From: Thioalkalivibrio sp. ALMg11
GTDB taxonomy: Bacteria; Pseudomonadota; Gammaproteobacteria; Ectothiorhodospirales; Ectothiorhodospiraceae
Direction of reading: 5' to 3'
NCBI RefSeq assembly: GCF_000377905.1
Contig: NZ_KB898878.1
Span: 52,653-116,652, forward strand
DNA length: 64,000 nucleotides
Below, piece by piece: positions 46,466 through 55,862 of the stretch; the first letter of the stretch is position 1; each line of letters begins with the position of its first letter. The notes under the pieces were generated by a model. The model did not search any database. It saw only the letters and a list, made by a program, of their open reading frames with translations, and was not told where the DNA came from. The position numbers were made by a program, and so were the translations under genes.

Positions 46466-47830
46466 ATGCGTAAGTGGGTGGTTCTTGCGGTGGTGGTGCT
46501 GGCAGTGGCGGCCATCTGGCCGGTGGTGATCGGCACGCAGGTAGAGGGCACCGTCGCCGAGACACACGAGGCTCAGCTTGGCGAGGTGTATCTGCGCCAC
46601 GAGATGCTCGAATACGAGCGCGGCTATCTGGGGGCCAGCGGCCGCAGCCGACTGATCCTGGAGGACCCTGACGGCCGCTTCGAGATCCCCCTGGTGCACG
46701 ACGTTCGCCATGGTCTGCTGGGTGCACGCGGCGACTCGTTCGTGGACCTGGATACCCTGGTGGCACCGGCGGATTCCCTGATCGGGCACCTGCTGCGCTC
46801 GTTGGATCTGCAGGTACATTCCCGGTCGGGGATCGGCGGTGGCGTGACTACCCGCGTTACGTTCGACGACCTGCGCATGGACCTGATGACCGTGCCCGAG
46901 GTGGCCGAGTACGCGGGCACGGATACCCCGGTATGGCTGGATCTCGCGGCCGGCCAGGGGCGCTTCGCCTGGTCGTCCGAGCAGATCCTGGTGAGCCTGG
47001 ACCTGCCGGCGCTGACGCTGTCCGACGAGAGTTTCTCCTGGGAGGCACGCGATGCCCGCTACGCCACGGTGTTCGAGGCCGACGCCGACGGTGTCTTCGG
47101 GCGCCTGCCGGACTACGAGGGCGGCCTGGCGGCGGCGCTGATCGAATTGCGCGAGGGCGAGGCGACCCGCCTGCGCGTGGAACGCCCGCGCCTCGACGCC
47201 TTCCAACAAACGAACAACGACCGCATGGATTCGCGTCTGCGGCTACAGGTCGATCACGCTCGCGTGGATGACGGCGCCGGGGATGCCTTGACGCTGATGG
47301 CGCTGGACCTGCAGGCGGGCATCCTGCGCTGGGATCGTCCCAGCCTGCTGGAGCTTCTGGCCGAACTGGAGTCGATCGAGGCGCGCGGCATCGAGGGCGA
47401 GCAGCGCAATGCCCTGATCGGTTCGGCGATGATCGACGCCCTGGGTGGCATGATCGAACACCAGCCGGCGATCCAGTTGAAGGCGTCGCTGAACGGGGAG
47501 CCGCCGCGCCAGCTCGCGCTGGACGCCGAGCTCGGCCTGCATGGCACGCAGCAAAGTCTAACGACCCGCCCGCTGGAAACCCTGCGGCTGGACAGCGATC
47601 TGCGACTCGGGCTGGAATGGGTGGCCGAATTCGACGCTGCGTATCCCGATATCGACCTGGACGCGCAGCTGCATGCCCTGGCCGCGGATGGCTGGGTCCG
47701 TCGCGATGCCGAGGCAGGCTACTGGCACGGCACGCTCGCGATGGCGGACGGCCGCGTGCGGATCAACGACGTGGATCGCACGGCGATGCTGCTGGCCATG
47801 CTGTTCGCCTTGTCCGGCGGCATGTTCTGA
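46466..47830 (+). CDS. DUF945 (YdgA-like) protein
   Basis: 454 residues. An N-terminal membrane segment (WVVLAVVVLAVAAIWPVVIG) is followed by a large beta-rich periplasmic region with the DUF945 pattern: VGTQ-like start, HEMLEYERGYLGASGRSRL, a middle repeat and a C-terminal AMADGRVRINDV. Length is normal for the family. These proteins are envelope-associated and of unknown function; some affect swarming or growth. It precedes trpS by 57 bp. Confidence 0.82.
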   Translation: MRKWVVLAVVVLAVAAIWPVVIGTQVEGTVAETHEAQLGEVYLRHEMLEYERGYLGASGRSRLILEDPDGRFEIPLVHDVRHGLLGARGDSFVDLDTLVAPADSLIGHLLRSLDLQVHSRSGIGGGVTTRVTFDDLRMDLMTVPEVAEYAGTDTPVWLDLAAGQGRFAWSSEQILVSLDLPALTLSDESFSWEARDARYATVFEADADGVFGRLPDYEGGLAAALIELREGEATRLRVERPRLDAFQQTNNDRMDSRLRLQVDHARVDDGAGDALTLMALDLQAGILRWDRPSLLELLAELESIEARGIEGEQRNALIGSAMIDALGGMIEHQPAIQLKASLNGEPPRQLALDAELGLHGTQQSLTTRPLETLRLDSDLRLGLEWVAEFDAAYPDIDLDAQLHALAADGWVRRDAEAGYWHGTLAMADGRVRINDVDRTAMLLAMLFALSGGMF

Positions 47831-47887
47831 GACGACTGACCGGGCGTGGACGCGCCCATTTTATTCTGAGAGTAAGGGATAGATTCC

Positions 47888-49108
47888 GTGAGCAGTAACC
47901 AGGGTACCAACCAGCGCGTGATCTCCGGCATGCGCCCCACCGGGCGCCTGCATCTGGGCCACTACCACGGTGTGCTGAAGAACTGGATCGAGTTGCAACA
48001 CAACTACGAGTGTTTCTTCTTCGTCGCCGACTGGCATGCGCTGACCACCCATTACGAGGATCCGGGTGATCTGCAGCAGCATGTGACCGAGATGGTCATC
48101 GACTGGCTGGCGGCTGGGGTGAGCCCGGGCTCCGCCACGCTGTTCGTGCAGTCGCGCGTGCCGGAGCACGCCGAGCTGCATCTGTTGTTGTCGATGATCA
48201 CCCCGCTCGGCTGGCTGGAACGGGTGCCGACCTACAAGGACCAGCAGGAACAGCTGCGCGAGAAGGATCTGGCGACCTACGGCTTCCTCGGTTATCCGGT
48301 GCTGCAGAGCGCCGACGTGCTGGCCTACCGCGCCGGCATGGTCCCGGTGGGCGAGGACCAGGTCTCGCACCTGGAGGTGACGCGCGAGATCGCACGGCGC
48401 TTCAATCACCTCTACGGCCGCGAGCCCGGCTTTGCCGAGAAGGCCGAGGCGGCCGCCGACAAGATGGGCAAGAAGGCCGCCAAGCGTTACCGCGACCTGC
48501 GCAAGCGCTTCCAGGAGCAGGGCGAGGAAGAGTCCCTGGAGGTTGCCCGGGCCATGCTCGATTCGCAGCAGAACATCTCGCTGGGGGATCGCGAGCGCCT
48601 GTTCGGGTACCTCGAGGGTGGCGGCAAGATCATCCTGCCGGAGCCGCAGCCGCGCCTGACCCCGGCCTCGAAGATGCCGGGGCTGGATGGGCGCAAGATG
48701 TCCAAGAGCTACGGCAATACCATCAGCCTGCGCACCGAGCCGGCCGAGGTGGAGAGCCTGATCCGTACTATGCCGACGGATCCCGCGCGGGTGCGCCGCA
48801 CCGATCCGGGTGATCCGGAAAAGTGCCCAGTGTGGGACCTGCACAAGGTCTACACCGATGCGAGCCAGCGCGAGGAGCTGCACGCCGGCTGTACCACGGC
48901 CGGCATCGGCTGTATCGACTGCAAGCGCCCGCTGATCGAGGCGGTGCAGGCGGAGCTGGAGCCGATTCAGCAACGTGCGAAGGAATACGCCGAGGATCCG
49001 GCGCTGGTGCGCTCCATCATCGTCGAGGGCTCCGAGGCCGCCCGCGAAGAGGCCCGCGAGACCCTGGAAGAGGTGCGCCGGGCCATGGGCCTGGACTACC
49101 TGCGATGA
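47888..49108 (+). CDS. trpS: Tryptophanyl-tRNA synthetase (long form)
   Basis: 406 residues, starting at GTG 47888 (AAGGGATAG upstream). HIGH-type motif HLGH (22-25, in GRLHLGHYHGVLKNW) and KMSKS (270-274) are intact. It is about 70 residues longer than E. coli TrpRS owing to an inserted Lys/Arg/Glu-rich helix (about 180-235, KKAAKRYRDLRKRFQEQGEE), a known long form in several proteobacteria. It charges tRNA-Trp. It is followed by scpA after 15 bp. Confidence 0.94.
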   Translation: MSSNQGTNQRVISGMRPTGRLHLGHYHGVLKNWIELQHNYECFFFVADWHALTTHYEDPGDLQQHVTEMVIDWLAAGVSPGSATLFVQSRVPEHAELHLLLSMITPLGWLERVPTYKDQQEQLREKDLATYGFLGYPVLQSADVLAYRAGMVPVGEDQVSHLEVTREIARRFNHLYGREPGFAEKAEAAADKMGKKAAKRYRDLRKRFQEQGEEESLEVARAMLDSQQNISLGDRERLFGYLEGGGKIILPEPQPRLTPASKMPGLDGRKMSKSYGNTISLRTEPAEVESLIRTMPTDPARVRRTDPGDPEKCPVWDLHKVYTDASQREELHAGCTTAGIGCIDCKRPLIEAVQAELEPIQQRAKEYAEDPALVRSIIVEGSEAAREEARETLEEVRRAMGLDYLR

Positions 49109-49123
49109 ATCCGAGTCAGAGGC

Positions 49124-49993
49124 ATGGACCCGTACGCTGACTCGAGCGACGACCTCGAGCGCCCCGCGACCGTCGAGACCGGCGCGCACGGGGAGGTGCT
49201 TTATCGGGTGCATGGCGAGCCGGTGGCGGAGCTGCCGGCCGATCTCTATATCCCGCCCGACGCCCTGGAGGTCTTCCTCGACTCCTTCGAGGGGCCGCTG
49301 GATCTGCTGCTGTACCTGATCCGCCGTCAGAACCTCGACATCCTCTCGATCCCCATCGCCGAGATCACCCGGCAGTACATGGGTTATATCGAGGTGATGC
49401 AGGCCCTGCGCCTGGAGCTGGCGGGGGAATATCTGGTGATGGCCGCCCTGCTGGCCGAGATCAAGTCGCGCATGCTCCTGCCGCGGCCGAAGGAGGCCGA
49501 GGCGGACGAAGATGCCGACCCGCGCATGGCGCTGATCCGACAGCTGCAGGAATACGAACAGTTCAAGATCGCCGCCGAGCGGGTGGATGCCCTGCCGCGC
49601 ATGGACCGCGATGTGTTCGCCGCCGGCGCCAGTGTCGAGGCGCTTGAGGGCCCGCCGCCGCCCGGCCCGACGCTGGACGAACTGATGGAGGCGCTGGCGG
49701 CGGTGATGCACCGCGCCAGTCTGATGGCGCACCACCATGTCTCCACCGAACAGCTGTCGGTGCGCGAACGCATGTCGAACATCCTCGACAGCCTGCATCC
49801 CGAGCGTTTCACCGACTTCGTGACCCTGTTGCTGGTCGCCGAGGGGCGCCAGGGGGTGGTGGTATCGTTCCTGGCGGTGCTGGAGCTAACCAAGGCCGGG
49901 CTGGTCGAATGGGGCCAGAGCGAACCCTACAGCCCCATCCGGCTGCGCCGGCGCGGGGCGCCCGTGGGAGACGAAGGGGGAGAGCCGGCGTGA
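49124..49993 (+). CDS. scpA: Segregation and condensation protein A (kleisin)
   Basis: 289 residues. The N-terminal SMC-neck-binding helix region FEGPLDLLLYLIRRQNLDIL and LAGEYLVMAALLAEIKSRMLLP are diagnostic. The C-terminal winged-helix part includes FVTLLLVAEGRQGVVVSFLAVLEL, quoted in part. ScpA bridges SMC heads and binds ScpB in chromosome organisation. Its stop overlaps the scpB start (GTGA), so translation is coupled. Confidence 0.95.
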   Translation: MDPYADSSDDLERPATVETGAHGEVLYRVHGEPVAELPADLYIPPDALEVFLDSFEGPLDLLLYLIRRQNLDILSIPIAEITRQYMGYIEVMQALRLELAGEYLVMAALLAEIKSRMLLPRPKEAEADEDADPRMALIRQLQEYEQFKIAAERVDALPRMDRDVFAAGASVEALEGPPPPGPTLDELMEALAAVMHRASLMAHHHVSTEQLSVRERMSNILDSLHPERFTDFVTLLLVAEGRQGVVVSFLAVLELTKAGLVEWGQSEPYSPIRLRRRGAPVGDEGGEPA

Positions 49994-50709
49994 GCGAACC
50001 CACTGGATCGGATGTGCAGATGCCTGCCGGGACCGTCGATGACGAGCAGTTGCGGGCTGTCGAGCTGGCGGTCGAGGCCGTGCTGTTCGCGGCTGCGGAA
50101 CCGGTGGCGCCGCGCGACCTGAAGGCCGCCTGCGAGGACCTGGGCGAGATCGATCAGGCCTTGCTGGAACGGGCGCTTGGTCGTCTGCAGGAACACTATA
50201 GCGATCGTGCCATCGAGTTGGTGCGTTCCGCCGGCGGGTATCGCTTCCGCGTGCGTTCGCGTTTCTCCGCGACCGTGCAGGCCGCCCAGCCCGAGCGCCC
50301 GGCGCGGCTATCGCGGGCACTGCTGGAGACGCTGGCGATCATCGCCTATCGCCAGCCGGTCACCCGCGCCGAGATCGAGGCCGTGCGCGGGGTGGCGGTC
50401 AGTACCGGGATCATGCGCACGCTGCAGGAGCGCGAGTGGGTGCGGGTGGTGGGGCACAAGGAGGTGCCGGGGCGACCGGCCCTGTACGCGACTACTCGTA
50501 GCTTCCTCGACGATCTGGGTTTGCAGCGCCTGGAGGAACTGCCGCCGCTGGACCAGATTCGCGATCTCGCGGATGTGGCCTCCGACGCGGGCCTGAGCCT
50601 GTCGTCGCCGGACGCAAAGGAAGACGCCGGTCCGGGCACGAACCAGGGTCTCGACTTCGATGGCGGGGATGCCGATCCGGAGCCGGCACCCCCGACGCAC
50701 TCACTCTGA
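49990..50709 (+). CDS. scpB: Segregation and condensation protein B
   Basis: 239 residues from the GTG at 49990 (4-bp overlap with scpA). Two winged-helix domains are seen: LRAVELAVEAVLFAAAEPVA and ETLAIIAYRQPVTRAEIEAV, with REWVRVVGHKEVPGRPALYAT (quoted whole at 20 or less in parts: REWVRVVGHKEVPGRP). It is the dimeric KITE partner of the ScpA-SMC complex. The C-terminal tail is Asp/Pro-rich. The gene converges on the FKBP-rhodanese gene, whose stop is 2 bp away. Confidence 0.95.
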   Translation: MSEPTGSDVQMPAGTVDDEQLRAVELAVEAVLFAAAEPVAPRDLKAACEDLGEIDQALLERALGRLQEHYSDRAIELVRSAGGYRFRVRSRFSATVQAAQPERPARLSRALLETLAIIAYRQPVTRAEIEAVRGVAVSTGIMRTLQEREWVRVVGHKEVPGRPALYATTRSFLDDLGLQRLEELPPLDQIRDLADVASDAGLSLSSPDAKEDAGPGTNQGLDFDGGDADPEPAPPTHSL

Positions 50710-50711
50710 GA

Positions 50712-51521
50712 TCAGCACTGGGCCGTTTCGGCCGCTTCCGGGCAGTCGTGCTGCACCAGGCGGTCGTCGTCCAGCCATTCCATGATGCCGTCAGTCACGT
50801 TGTAGATGTTCTCGTAGCCAAGGCCGTCGGCCAAAGCGCGGGCGAGAGCGCCGGTGCGGTTGCCCACGCGGCAGATCAGCACGACGTCCTCGTCAGGCTT
50901 GACCAGGTTGGTGAACTGCTCGCCAAAGGCCGGGTTGAGCTCGCCGTTCTCGTCGAAGGCGGTAATGCGGTGGCTGCCCTCGATCACTCCGGTCTCCGCC
51001 CATTCGTCCGGACGGCGGATGTCGACGATGGTCGCGCCTTCGCGGATCTTCTCGGCCAGGCCTTCGTTGTCCAGCCCGCTAAAGGGCGCGCGTTCGACTT
51101 CGAGGATCTCGACCTCGAAGCGCAGGGTCGCGTTGGACGGGATGATGTTGCCGGCCCCACGTTCGCCATAGCCGAGTTCCGGCGGGATGACGATCTCGCG
51201 CTTGCCGCCCTCGCGCATGCCCATCACGCCCTGTTCGAAGCCCGGGATCACCTGGCCCGCTCCCAGCGTGAGCGCAAATGGTGCGCCGGACTCGCGGCTG
51301 GAATCGAACACGCTGCCGTCCTCTTCCAGCGACCCGGTGTAGTGCAGGATCGCGGTGTCATGCCGCACGATCCCGGGCCCCTCGCCGGGTTCGATTTCGT
51401 GGGTCTCGATGGATGCCGTGGGCTCCGCGCTGGCAATGCCGCCTGCGAGCAACGAGCCGATCAGCGCCACTGCGAATATAATAAATCCTGAATATGCGAA
51501 ATGATAAAACGTGATCTTCAT
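50712..51521 (-). CDS. Exported FKBP-type isomerase fused to rhodanese domain
   Basis: 269 residues from the ATG at 51521. Signal peptide or anchor about 8-32, then an FKBP domain (about 48-143: AILHYTGSLEEDGSVFDSS, VIPGFEQGVMGMREGGKR, IPPELGYGERGAGNIIPSN) with the binding-site residues intact. A rhodanese domain follows (about 150-255) with active cysteine C217 in the loop CRVGNRT. FKBP units catalyse proline isomerisation; rhodaneses transfer or carry sulfane sulfur. The fusion may fold or repair a periplasmic sulfur enzyme, and the gene is divergent from sorAB, only 258 bp away. Acidic composition suits a halophile. Extra cysteines occur at 260 and 269. Confidence 0.9.
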   Translation of the reverse strand: MKITFYHFAYSGFIIFAVALIGSLLAGGIASAEPTASIETHEIEPGEGPGIVRHDTAILHYTGSLEEDGSVFDSSRESGAPFALTLGAGQVIPGFEQGVMGMREGGKREIVIPPELGYGERGAGNIIPSNATLRFEVEILEVERAPFSGLDNEGLAEKIREGATIVDIRRPDEWAETGVIEGSHRITAFDENGELNPAFGEQFTNLVKPDEDVVLICRVGNRTGALARALADGLGYENIYNVTDGIMEWLDDDRLVQHDCPEAAETAQC

Positions 51522-51676
51522 TATGTAGCGTCCGTTTATATTAAAAAGGGTTAATACAAGATTGCGATCAGCAAGTTGCGAGATCCAGTGGGCCGCTATT
51601 CTACACCGCATGTCGATGATCGAATACAGGCGTTATGTAGAAGTTTCTGGATCGTGTAAAAAATCCCTATTTTTTA

Positions 51677-51705
51677 TTGCAGGCTTTGAAGGGCTTTGCT
51701 ACAAG
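51677..51705 (+). promoter_or_regulatory. Possible sigma-70 promoter of sulfite dehydrogenase genes
   Basis: TTGCAG (51677-51682) and TACAAG (51700-51705) are separated by 17 bp in an AT-rich stretch, about 75 bp upstream of the ATG. The match to consensus is partial, so this is only a candidate. Confidence 0.3.
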
Positions 51706-51779
51706 TCCAAATGGCTGTCCCTAATGAGAGAGAGGCAGTACACGAGATTGTGTTCCGAGAACAAGCCGGAGGCTGGCAA

Positions 51780-53111
51780 ATGACTGACCACAAGAGCGAT
51801 GGTTCCGAGATGGACCGCAAGTCCGAAGCAGAAATCAAGGAGACCGAACAGCTGACCGCGACGGGCGCCGCCCGTCGCGGCTTCCTGGGTCGCCTGGGCA
51901 AGGGCGGTGCCGCCCTGGCCGTGATGGGTCTGGGCGCGGAAACCGCCATGCAGACCATGTTCCAGCGCAGCACCCTGTCCAGTGCCGTGGCCGCCGGCAT
52001 CGAAGGCTTCCACGTGGAGGGCAAGGTGGACGGCGTTATCTGGCTGAATGACCGCCCGATCAACGGTGAGCTGCCGCCGCATCTGCTGCACGACGAAGTG
52101 ACCCCGTTCCCCAATATGTTCGTCCGCAACAACGGCGTTCCGCCGGAGAAGGCCGGGATCGACGCATCCGCATGGACCCTGACGGTCCACGGCGAAGCGG
52201 CGAACGAAGAGAAGTCCTACACCATTGCGGAGCTCAAGGAGAAGTTCGAGCACCACACCCTGCAGATCTGGATCGAGTGTGGCGGCAACGGGCGTGCCGC
52301 GTTCGAGCCGTCCCCGCGCGGTAACCAGTGGGATCTCGGTGCGATCGGCTGCCCGACCTGGACGGGCGTGCGTCTGCGCGACGTGCTGGAAGACGTCGGT
52401 TACGACGCCGACAAGGCCGAGTACATTGGCTTCAAGGCCGGTGACGCTCACCTGAGCGGCCGTGATGACCTGGATGCGCTGTCGCGTGGCTGCCCCATGC
52501 GCAAGGCCGTGGAAGACGAGACCCTCATCGTCTGGGCGATGAATGATGAAGACATCCCGGAACAGCACGGCTACCCGCTGCGCCTGATCACCCCGGGCTT
52601 CCCGGGTTCCGCCAGCGGCAAGTGGCTGACCGAGATCCTCGTCCGCGATCGCGAGCATGACGGTCAGGGCATGACCGGCCACAGCTATCGCGTACCGCGT
52701 CATCCGGTGGAGCCGGGTGCCGACGTGCCGAACGAGGACATGGTCGTCCTCGAGGAAATGCCGGTGAAGTCGCTGATCACCTATCCGGAGACCGGTGCCG
52801 AGGCCTCCGTTGGCAGCACGCTGAAGGTCGCGGGCAAGGCCTGGGATGGTTACGGCGATGTCGAGGAGCTCCATGTCTCGACCGACTTCGGGGTGACCTG
52901 GCAGAAGGCCGACCTGAAGCGTCCGGTGAACAAGTTCGCCTGGCAGACCTGGGAGGCGGATATCGAGTTCTCCGAACCCGGTTTCCATCAGGTGTGGGCC
53001 GTGGCCACCAACAGCAAGGGCGATCGTCAGCCGATGGTGCTGCCGGGCTGGAACCCGCGGGGCTATGGCAACAACAAGGCCCACCACATCGACGTCCGCG
53101 TCAAAGCCTGA
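51780..53111 (+). CDS. sorA: Sulfite dehydrogenase molybdopterin subunit (SorA/SoxC-like)
   Basis: 443 residues from the ATG at 51780, with GGAGG (51768-51772). A twin-arginine signal (RRGFLGRLGKGGAALAVMG, RR at 32-33) sends it folded to the periplasm. The molybdenum-cofactor domain has the cysteine ligand C167 in WIECGGNGR, followed by WDLGAIGCPTWTGVRLRDVL, and the C-terminal dimerisation domain ends near residue 440. It oxidises sulfite to sulfate, passing electrons to the small cytochrome encoded 9 bp downstream. SorA and SoxC are close relatives; the single-haem partner favours SorAB over SoxCD. Central to energy metabolism if the organism is a sulfur oxidiser. Confidence 0.9.
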   Translation: MTDHKSDGSEMDRKSEAEIKETEQLTATGAARRGFLGRLGKGGAALAVMGLGAETAMQTMFQRSTLSSAVAAGIEGFHVEGKVDGVIWLNDRPINGELPPHLLHDEVTPFPNMFVRNNGVPPEKAGIDASAWTLTVHGEAANEEKSYTIAELKEKFEHHTLQIWIECGGNGRAAFEPSPRGNQWDLGAIGCPTWTGVRLRDVLEDVGYDADKAEYIGFKAGDAHLSGRDDLDALSRGCPMRKAVEDETLIVWAMNDEDIPEQHGYPLRLITPGFPGSASGKWLTEILVRDREHDGQGMTGHSYRVPRHPVEPGADVPNEDMVVLEEMPVKSLITYPETGAEASVGSTLKVAGKAWDGYGDVEELHVSTDFGVTWQKADLKRPVNKFAWQTWEADIEFSEPGFHQVWAVATNSKGDRQPMVLPGWNPRGYGNNKAHHIDVRVKA

Positions 53112-53120
53112 GGAGTACCA

Positions 53121-53447
53121 ATGAAGTCGAAGATGGTCCTGTTGTTGCCGGCCATCCTCGGCCTCCTCTGGGTGGCACCCGCATTTGCGGGCGACCACGT
53201 CGAGGCCGCCGAGGAGTACAAGACCGACTCGGAAACCGGGCTAATCAAGGCCCCGGGATTCGATACGGTCAAGAACAATTGCACGGTATGTCACTCGGCC
53301 CGGTTGTTCACCAGCCGTGGATACACGCGCAAGATCTGGCTGGAACAGATCCGCTGGATGCAGGACACCCAGGGGCTCTGGGAGTTTTCTCCCGAGGTGG
53401 AGGAAGAAATCCTGGATTACCTGGAAACCTTCTACCCACCGAGTTGA
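53121..53447 (+). CDS. sorB: Sulfite dehydrogenase c-type cytochrome subunit (SorB-like)
   Basis: 108 residues with a Sec signal peptide (about 1-23) and one haem-binding motif CTVCH (C54, C57, H58). The sequence around it (APGFDTVKNNCTVCHSAR) and the C-terminal helix EEEILDYLETFYPP match small SorB-type cytochromes. It takes electrons from the SorA molybdenum site and passes them to the respiratory chain. A methionine sixth ligand is probably in QIRWMQDTQG. It is cotranscribed with sorA and followed by a strong terminator. Confidence 0.88.
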   Translation: MKSKMVLLLPAILGLLWVAPAFAGDHVEAAEEYKTDSETGLIKAPGFDTVKNNCTVCHSARLFTSRGYTRKIWLEQIRWMQDTQGLWEFSPEVEEEILDYLETFYPPS

Positions 53448-53467
53448 TCGTGACACGGTGAAGACAA

Positions 53468-53497
53468 AACGCCCCGGGTTTCCCCGGGGCGTTTTTT
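53468..53497 (+). terminator. Rho-independent terminator after sorAB
   Basis: AACGCCCCGGG (53468-53478) and CCCGGGGCGTT (53483-53493) pair perfectly around TTTC, followed by TTTT. A run of A residues on the other side means it could also serve the convergent rlmKL gene. Confidence 0.94.
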
Positions 53498-53557
53498 GTG
53501 TGCTCTGTGCAGGGCGGTGTGCCGTTGCTGGCTGATTGGCCTCGGCGACCCGCCTTT

Positions 53558-55780
53558 TTATTCGCGACCTTCGTGCGTGATGGCCCAGCAGCGATGAGGC
53601 GGGGGCGGGCGCCGGTAGTCCTCGTCCAGGGTCTCGCGGGTGATGTCGCGGGCAACAAGCCCGGTCAGGGCCTCGTGGTCCAGCTCGAAGCGTCGGCGGT
53701 TGGTCGAAAAGTAGAGCACGCCGTCCGGGGTGAGCAGCCGCGCCGCCAGGAGGATCAGGTGGGCATGGTCGCGCTGCACCTCGAAGTCGTCTTCGGTGCG
53801 CTTGGAATTGGAGAAAGTGGGCGGGTCCAGGAAGATCCGCTCGAAGACCATGCCGGGCGTATCGGTGGCCCCTTCCAGCCAGTGGACCACGTCCTCGCGC
53901 AGGAGGGCGTGTGTGCCGGGCTGGCGACGGCTTCGGCCATCGCGGATCTCGGCCTCCAGGCCGTTGGCGCGGAAGTTGTCTGCGGCCCATTCCAGATAGG
54001 TGTTGGACAGATCCACCGAGACGGTCTGGCGCGCACCGCCCACCGCGGCATGCACGCTGACCGCGGCGGTGTAGCAGAACAGGTTCAACAGGCGCAGGCC
54101 ACGGCATTCCTGTTGCAGGCGCAGTCGCATCGGCCGATGGTCCAGGAACAGCCCGCTGTCGAGGTAGGCATCCAGGTCGACCCACAGGCGGCAGCCGTGT
54201 TCGTGCACCGGAAACGGTGCGGGCTGGGCGGTTTCCGCGCGCTGGTACTGCGAGCGACCCTTCTGTGCCCGCCGCTGCTTGTAATGCAGATGGGCGGGTT
54301 CGACGCCGGTGACCTCCAGCATGGCGGCCAGTGCGCCGCGCAGGCGCGCCTCGGCGCGCGCGGGATCGACACTGGCGGGGGCGGCGAACTCCTGCACATG
54401 CAGGTGAACCGTGCCGTCCTCGGCCTCGTAGCGGTCGATCTGCAGGGGGTATTCGTCCAGGTCGGCGTCGTAGATGCGATAGCAGGTGATCTCCTGACGC
54501 CGCGCCCAGCGGGTCAGGTGGCGCAGGTTCTTCTGCAGGCGGTTGGCGAAATCCGGCGCCGGGGCCGCGGCCGGCTCGTCGCGCTGATGGATTTCGAACT
54601 GCAGCAGGTGGCAGGCGAGGGTGCCGTTGTAAAAGCGGTGCTTGTGGCTGGCGCGCAGGCCCAGGCGTTGCGAGTCCGTTGTGTCCGCCACCAACAGGGC
54701 GATATGCCAGCCGCCGAAGGCGCTGCGCAGGCGCTCGCCCAGCAGGCTGTAGAGCTTGATCAGTTCCGGGGTGTTGCCAATGCGCTCGCCGTAGGGCGGG
54801 TTGCTGACCAGCATGCCGTGGTCGGCGGGCGGCTCCAGGGTCAGGGCGTCGACCTGCTCGAAGCGCGTGCAGTCGGCGACCCCGGCGGCCTGCGCGGCCT
54901 TGCGCGCGGCCGTCACCGCGCCACGGTCGCGGTCGCTGCCGAGCAGCGGTGGACCTTGCCAGGGGCACACGGCGTCGCGGGCCTCGGCGACGCAGCGGGC
55001 CCAGAGCTCGGCGTCGTGGCCGGACCAGCCGTGGGGGCGGAAACCCTCGCGCAGCAGGCCGGGGGCGGTGCGGGTGGCCATCAGGGCCGCCTCGATCACT
55101 AGCGTTCCGCTGCCGCAGAAGGGGTCGAGGAACTGCGCGCCGGGCTCGGCCTCCAGATGCTCCGGCCAGCCGGCACGTATCAGCAGGGCGGCGGCGAGAT
55201 TCTCGCGCAGCGGGGCCTCGCCGCCGCTGCCGCGGTAGCCGCGGCGGTGCAGGCCACCGTTGCCGAGGTCCAGGCTGATCTGGGCCTGTCGGCCCTGCAG
55301 TTGCAGCAGCACGCGCACGTCCGGGTCCTGGGCGTCCACATCCGGGCGCTCGCCGGTCGCGTCGCGGAAGGCGTCGGCGATGCCGTCCTTCACGCGCACC
55401 CCGGCGAAATGGGTATGCCCGATGTGCGAACTCTTGCCAGTGACGTCCACCGCAAAGGTGGCTCCGAGCCCGAACAGGGCGGGCCAGTCCAGCATCTGGC
55501 TGGCGGCGTAGCAGGCATCGCCGTCGGGTTCGTCGAAGCGGGCCAGCGGCAGCAGGATGCGGCTGGCCACCCGGCTGCCGAGCAGGCAGCGGTACAGCGT
55601 GGCGAGGTCCGCGTGGAAGTGGATACCGGCGCGGTCCTCGCGCAGATCCAGGGCCCCGAAACCCTCCAACTCCCGAGCCACCAGCGGGGCGAGGCCGCCG
55701 GCGGCGGTCGCCAGGTACTCGCGGCGGTCGGCCGTTGGGTCGAAGGCGGCGATTGGTTCGCCAGAGGAGGGTTCGGTCAT
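53558..55780 (-). CDS. rlmL: Bifunctional 23S rRNA methyltransferase RlmKL
   Basis: 740 residues, normal for the fused gammaproteobacterial enzyme. The N-terminal THUMP region (about 25-165) is followed by the RlmL methyltransferase with FLDPFCGSGTLVIEAAL and LVSNPPYGERIG, then the RlmK methyltransferase with LLNLFCYTAAVSVHAAVGGA and LDPPTFSNSKR. It makes m2G2445 and m7G2069 in 23S rRNA. It converges on sorAB. Standing alone, it needs its own promoter near 55800. Confidence 0.95.
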   Translation of the reverse strand: MTEPSSGEPIAAFDPTADRREYLATAAGGLAPLVARELEGFGALDLREDRAGIHFHADLATLYRCLLGSRVASRILLPLARFDEPDGDACYAASQMLDWPALFGLGATFAVDVTGKSSHIGHTHFAGVRVKDGIADAFRDATGERPDVDAQDPDVRVLLQLQGRQAQISLDLGNGGLHRRGYRGSGGEAPLRENLAAALLIRAGWPEHLEAEPGAQFLDPFCGSGTLVIEAALMATRTAPGLLREGFRPHGWSGHDAELWARCVAEARDAVCPWQGPPLLGSDRDRGAVTAARKAAQAAGVADCTRFEQVDALTLEPPADHGMLVSNPPYGERIGNTPELIKLYSLLGERLRSAFGGWHIALLVADTTDSQRLGLRASHKHRFYNGTLACHLLQFEIHQRDEPAAAPAPDFANRLQKNLRHLTRWARRQEITCYRIYDADLDEYPLQIDRYEAEDGTVHLHVQEFAAPASVDPARAEARLRGALAAMLEVTGVEPAHLHYKQRRAQKGRSQYQRAETAQPAPFPVHEHGCRLWVDLDAYLDSGLFLDHRPMRLRLQQECRGLRLLNLFCYTAAVSVHAAVGGARQTVSVDLSNTYLEWAADNFRANGLEAEIRDGRSRRQPGTHALLREDVVHWLEGATDTPGMVFERIFLDPPTFSNSKRTEDDFEVQRDHAHLILLAARLLTPDGVLYFSTNRRRFELDHEALTGLVARDITRETLDEDYRRPPPPHRCWAITHEGRE

Positions 55781-55862
55781 CGTGGGCTCAAGCAGGCTGG
55801 AGAGGCTGCTATTTTGGCATACCCGAGCGCAGGCACGGCGCGGGATCTGGGATTACGCGGGT

